A DNA stretch of 16,628 nt. Source: CALCZU01 sp964396165. GTDB taxonomy: Bacteria > Bdellovibrionota > FAC87 > UBA2466. Location of the stretch: the NCBI GenBank assembly GCA_964396165.1, contig CAYNEF010000066.1:1-16628 (forward strand), in the 5' to 3' direction. The notes beneath the pieces are model-generated. The model searched no databases and was not told where the DNA came from. It saw only the letters and a program-made list of their open reading frames with translations. Shown piece by piece: positions 13,832-16,628 of this stretch. The first letter of the stretch is position 1, and each line of letters opens with the position of its first letter. Both the position numbers and the translations under genes were made by a program.

Positions 13832-15180
13832 TTTCTGACCTCTTTGCCCAGATTTACATTAAATTTACCGGCGTCATAGATACAATGCCCGCGTAAAAAG
13901 GTTTTTTCAACTGTACCAAATAAAGTTTGTCCTAAATAGGGCGTGATGGGGTGGCGGTGCAGTATCTTTTCGGACGTGAGTGTAAAAGATTTGTCTGGAT
14001 CCCAGACAATCATGTCTGCGTCGGAGCCGATTTCTAAGCGTCCTTTTTGTTTCTCGATTCCGATAAGTTTCGCAGGATTGTAAGACATCCATTTTGTAAG
14101 CTGGTTTAAATTCAGTTTTCTTCTTTGCATTTCCGTCCAGACTGCTGAAAAACTAAATTGTAGGCCTGCGATTCCGCCCCATGCTTCATCAAAATTTCCC
14201 GTATCCAATTTCTTTAAATGCGGAGTACAGGGGGAGTGATCTGAAACGATATAATCTATCGTGCCGTCTTCTAACCCCTTCCAAAGTCTATCCCTGTTCT
14301 CTTTGCTTCGAATAGGTGGCGCGCATTTATAATGAGTAGCGCCTTCCGGAATTTCTTCAGAAGTAAAAGTTAAGTAGTGTGGGCACGTTTCGACAGTTAA
14401 AGGCAATCCCTCTTTTTTTGCCGATTGGATTATGGGCAAAGCATTTGCCGACGATAAGTGAACAATATGCGCGCGACACCCTGTTTCTCTCATTAGTTTA
14501 ATAATGAGTTGAATGGCGTCTACTTCCCACTTATCAGGACGGCTATTTAAGAACCCAGAGTAACTTTTAACAGAATGCGGAGGATTATTTGTCGGACTTT
14601 CAAGCTCTGCATGCACAAGAAGAGGTGTTTTATTTGCCGCGAGCACTTTCATGCTTTCGCGCAAAGTCTTTTCATCTGAAAAGGGAAATTCAGCAATTCC
14701 TGAATCAATCATAAAAGCTTTAAACCCCATGACACCTGAATCCATAAGAGGTTTTAATTCTTTTAAATTGTTGGGGATGATTCCTCCCCAAAAACCATAA
14801 TCAATAGACGCATGCACAGATACGCTCGCTCGCTTTGTCTTCAGCGCAGAAAGTGTGGTTGTGACCGGAATGGAATTCAGGGGCATGTCGATTACTGTGG
14901 TAATCCCGCCTGCAGCTGCAGCACGTGTGGCCGTTTCAAATCCTTCCCATTCGGTTCTTCCGGGTTCATTTAAGTGCGCATGGGTATCCACAATCCCGGG
15001 CATGATGAGCGCATTACCGACGTCAATTAGGGGGCATGCAGGGATAGTATCTTTTTCAGTGAAACAGGCCGCTATTTTTTCATTTTTTATGTAAAGAATT
15101 TTTGCGGAAACGGTATCGCTATCAGACAAGAGTACTCTGTTAGATTTGATACAAAAATCTTGTGTAGCTAATTTATTCAT
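13828..15180 (-). CDS. allB: Allantoinase
   Basis: It opens the hydantoin ring of allantoin to allantoate using a two-metal amidohydrolase site. The 450 residues match E. coli AllB (453). The metal ligands are visible: H67 and H69 in D-T-H-A-H-L, the lysine to be carbamylated K154 in M-G-F-K-A-F, H190, H241 and D314 in I-V-S-D-H-S. P-H-Y-L-T-F follows the family pattern. The A-A-G-G-I-T-T-V-I-D-M-P-L-N-S block (about 89-103) separates allantoinases from dihydroorotases and hydantoinases. The ATG (15180-15178) is directly after the puuD stop with no spacer. Confidence 0.95.
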   Translation of the reverse strand: MNKLATQDFCIKSNRVLLSDSDTVSAKILYIKNEKIAACFTEKDTIPACPLIDVGNALIMPGIVDTHAHLNEPGRTEWEGFETATRAAAAGGITTVIDMPLNSIPVTTTLSALKTKRASVSVHASIDYGFWGGIIPNNLKELKPLMDSGVMGFKAFMIDSGIAEFPFSDEKTLRESMKVLAANKTPLLVHAELESPTNNPPHSVKSYSGFLNSRPDKWEVDAIQLIIKLMRETGCRAHIVHLSSANALPIIQSAKKEGLPLTVETCPHYLTFTSEEIPEGATHYKCAPPIRSKENRDRLWKGLEDGTIDYIVSDHSPCTPHLKKLDTGNFDEAWGGIAGLQFSFSAVWTEMQRRKLNLNQLTKWMSYNPAKLIGIEKQKGRLEIGSDADMIVWDPDKSFTLTSEKILHRHPITPYLGQTLFGTVEKTFLRGHCIYDAGKFNVNLGKEVRK

Positions 15181-16002
15181 TCAAAGTCGACTTCTGATAT
15201 TCATGTAATGGCGTACACCCGCACTGACTAAAATCAGCACAGCTAAAATCAACCAGTTCCATTCGCTGCCATAGGTGCTGGGAAAGTGGCTGCTAATCAT
15301 GATGAACACTACGGGGAATGTCATATAGTTATTATGCACTGAGCGCATCTTTGCACGCTCTGCCAAATTCATATCACGCTGTTTACCACTTTGAGTTGCC
15401 GCGATCATTTGTCTTTGTGCAGGTAAAATTCGCATCCACACGTTTGCTACCATCAGGGTGCCTAAAGTTGCGCCAGTCTGAATGAAAGTCGCGCGCCCAC
15501 TGAATACATGAGAAAGAAAATAGGCAAGACCCACAACTAAAAGATACGAAAGGATAGAGGCAAGTGGGATTTTTTTCCCCAGTGGGGACATCCAGAGAAA
15601 ATCATAGACTGCCCAACTTAAAATCAATAGTCCAATAGCCAACGCGATTGCCGTATTTTCGCTGATGGGAGAAACATTCGGATCTACAAGAATTCCGCCA
15701 AAGAAATAGACGAGGATCAAAAGGGAGAAGCCCGTGATCCAGGTAAACAACGCTTCCCACTTAAACCAATGCAGCGTCTCAGGCATTTGATCGGGAGCGA
15801 GGTATCTTTTTTCCACCCGGTAAAAGCCACCGCTATGCACCATCCACAAACTTCCGATCACATTTTCATCTGACTTTAGTTTGGGATTGATGTGGCTATC
15901 AAGCCACATGAAGTAAAAGGAACTTCCAATCCAGGATATTGCTGCTAGCACATGCATCCAGCGTAAAACCAGGTGCAACCATTCAATTAAATTTCCGTCC
16001 AT
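15181..16002 (-). CDS. puuD: Membrane urate hydroxylase PuuD, lacking the cytochrome c domain
   Basis: PuuD oxidises urate to 5-hydroxyisourate in the inner membrane and passes electrons to cytochrome c, replacing soluble uricase. This 273-residue protein has the N-terminal membrane module (DUF989) with about seven or eight hydrophobic segments. Visible family-like sequence includes R-W-M-H-V-L-A-A-I-S-W-I-G near the start, V-H-S-G-G-F-Y-R-V-E-K (about 55-65) and R-S-V-H-N-N-Y-M-T-F-P (about 220-230). It then ends at R-S-R-L with allB starting at once, so the C-terminal CxxCH cytochrome domain found in characterised PuuD is missing. The conserved part starts at the ATG at 16002-16000; an open frame to 16080 adds nothing. 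No ribosome binding site is visible, which fits a leaderless mRNA. Confidence 0.87.
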   Translation of the reverse strand: MDGNLIEWLHLVLRWMHVLAAISWIGSSFYFMWLDSHINPKLKSDENVIGSLWMVHSGGFYRVEKRYLAPDQMPETLHWFKWEALFTWITGFSLLILVYFFGGILVDPNVSPISENTAIALAIGLLILSWAVYDFLWMSPLGKKIPLASILSYLLVVGLAYFLSHVFSGRATFIQTGATLGTLMVANVWMRILPAQRQMIAATQSGKQRDMNLAERAKMRSVHNNYMTFPVVFIMISSHFPSTYGSEWNWLILAVLILVSAGVRHYMNIRSRL

Positions 16003-16010
16003 AAGGGGAA

Positions 16011-16039
16011 ATAGTCGCGTATTTTGGAGAGGATGACAA
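16011..16039 (-). promoter_or_regulatory. Candidate promoter of the purine operon
   Basis: On the minus strand, TTGTCA (16039-16034) is a good -35 box (five of six). A 17-base spacer leads to GACTAT (16016-16011), a three-of-six -10 box. The -10 box ends eight bases before the puuD ATG, so transcription would begin one to three bases upstream of it; the missing ribosome binding site agrees. Confidence 0.38.
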
Positions 16040-16061
16040 GCAGACTTCCCAGTGCAAGAAT
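16033..16061 (+). promoter_or_regulatory. Candidate promoter of the GST-like gene
   Basis: ATGACA (16033-16038, five of six to TTGACA) is followed after 17 bases by AAGAAT (16056-16061, four of six to TATAAT). The ATG of the GST-like gene is seven bases beyond the -10 box, so its mRNA would be leaderless or nearly so. The -35 hexamer shares five bases with the divergent puuD -35. Confidence 0.4.
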
Positions 16062-16068
16062 GTAGAAG

Positions 16069-16628
16069 ATGGGTGAGCAAAACAAAGTAAAAGTTTACTC
16101 TTATTTACGGTGTCCCTTTGCAATGCGTGTAAGAATGACTCTCCATGAAAAGGGGATTCCGTTCGAAGTAAAAGAAGAAGACTTAAGAAACTTCTCTGAG
16201 GAATTAAAGGCGATGCACCCCGAAGCCAAGGTCCCATTACTTGTGCACGGGGAAAGAGTCGTATACGAATCAGCCATCATCACGGAATACATCGAAGAGG
16301 CATTTTCCCAAAAACCAAGACTCATGCCTAAAGACGCAGGCGAAAAGGCAGAAGTACGGCTTTGGACTTACTGGTGTAACCAGCTATTTAAACCGGACTT
16401 GGATAGATTTAAGTATGGGACAAGCAGGTTTAGACAAGACCAATGTGTTGGTGCTGAGCAAAGACTCATTTCTCATCTGGAAAAATTGGAAAAGAGATTA
16501 TCAACAGCTGCCTGGTTAGTGGGAGAAGAAATTTCTTTGGCGGATATCCATGTTTTTCCCTTTGTCAGGCAATTATCTAAAGTCACGCCAACACCATTGT
16601 TTTTAGCAAGCTTTATTCATTTGAATAA
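16069..16628 (+). CDS. Glutathione S-transferase-like protein, 3' end outside window
   Basis: A cytoplasmic GST-fold protein; 186 codons are visible and the frame runs off the window without a stop. The N-terminal thioredoxin-like domain begins V-K-V-Y-S-Y-L-R-C-P-F-A-M-R-V-R, with Cys15 in the active-site position as in omega/beta-like GSTs and the SspA/stringent starvation group. The cis-Pro region K-V-P-L-L-V follows (about residue 55), then E-S-A-I-I-T-E-Y-I-E-E (about 67-77), a glutathione-contacting motif. The helical C-terminal domain has the conserved L-A-D-I-H-V-F-P-F. The start ATG has only a weak ribosome binding site but a promoter ends right before it. It is divergent to puuD, with 66 bases between them; a link to purine degradation is not established. 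Confidence 0.85.
   Translation, partial: MGEQNKVKVYSYLRCPFAMRVRMTLHEKGIPFEVKEEDLRNFSEELKAMHPEAKVPLLVHGERVVYESAIITEYIEEAFSQKPRLMPKDAGEKAEVRLWTYWCNQLFKPDLDRFKYGTSRFRQDQCVGAEQRLISHLEKLEKRLSTAAWLVGEEISLADIHVFPFVRQLSKVTPTPLFLASFIHLN

Noticed and set aside
16033..16065. Ten-codon leader ORF (ATG after GGAGAGG, ending TAG) before the GST-like gene
   Set aside because: Its start coincides with the best -35 box for that gene, so it would lie upstream of the transcript; no conserved content or hairpin supports attenuation.
16003..16080. Longer N-terminus for PuuD
   Set aside because: It adds a polar, Cys-containing stretch not seen in the family and overlaps the divergent promoter region and GST-like start.

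Overview
The window reads as a chromosomal segment of a Gram-negative bacterium of moderate GC. It has two or three exported or outer-membrane-type proteins, E. coli-like -35/-10 promoters, a near-E. coli-type initiator tRNA, and the housekeeping order htpX-trpS-(x)-scpA-scpB. That order, with the membrane urate hydroxylase type of purine catabolism, made me think of the former Deltaproteobacteria, possibly Bdellovibrionota. This is a guess from gene content, not from a marker phylogeny. Nearly every gene is on the minus strand. No insertion sequence, phage gene or CRISPR array is visible, and no gene-free gap exceeds 300 bases.

Region 1 (1-6910): the 5' part of an initiator tRNA-Met with its own strong promoter, a NorM-like MATE exporter with a TTG start, and a 110-base gap filled by three consecutive hairpins, two of them REP-like. 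Next come a small ABM-domain protein coupled to scpB, then scpB and scpA (condensin regulators), a secreted tocopherol-cyclase-like protein, trpS and htpX. trpS lacks any ATG, GTG or TTG at its proper N-terminus. The best start is an ATA that overlaps the htpX stop codon behind a good ribosome binding site.

Region 2 (6911-10443): a small DUF167/YggU protein meets the branched-chain aminotransferase gene ilvE tail to tail with overlapping stop codons. Three exported proteins of unknown function follow: two beta-rich, possibly outer-membrane proteins and one small six-cysteine protein. They are separated by clear rho-independent terminators, so they look like single-gene transcription units.

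Region 3 (10628-16002): the most distinctive part, a tightly packed six-gene purine-degradation operon read right to left. puuD encodes a membrane urate hydroxylase, here lacking the usual C-terminal cytochrome c domain. It is followed by allB (allantoinase), alc (allantoicase), uraD (OHCU decarboxylase), uraH (5-hydroxyisourate hydrolase) and a CitE/malate-synthase-like TIM-barrel protein of unknown activity. The first five cover urate to 5-hydroxyisourate, OHCU, S-allantoin, allantoate, and then ureidoglycolate plus urea. No recognised ureidoglycolate lyase or urease is present, so the CitE-like protein is a candidate for handling the ureidoglycolate or glyoxylate product. The operon may be expressed from a promoter sharing its -35 element with a divergent glutathione-S-transferase-like gene that runs off the right edge; both transcripts are predicted to be leaderless or nearly so.
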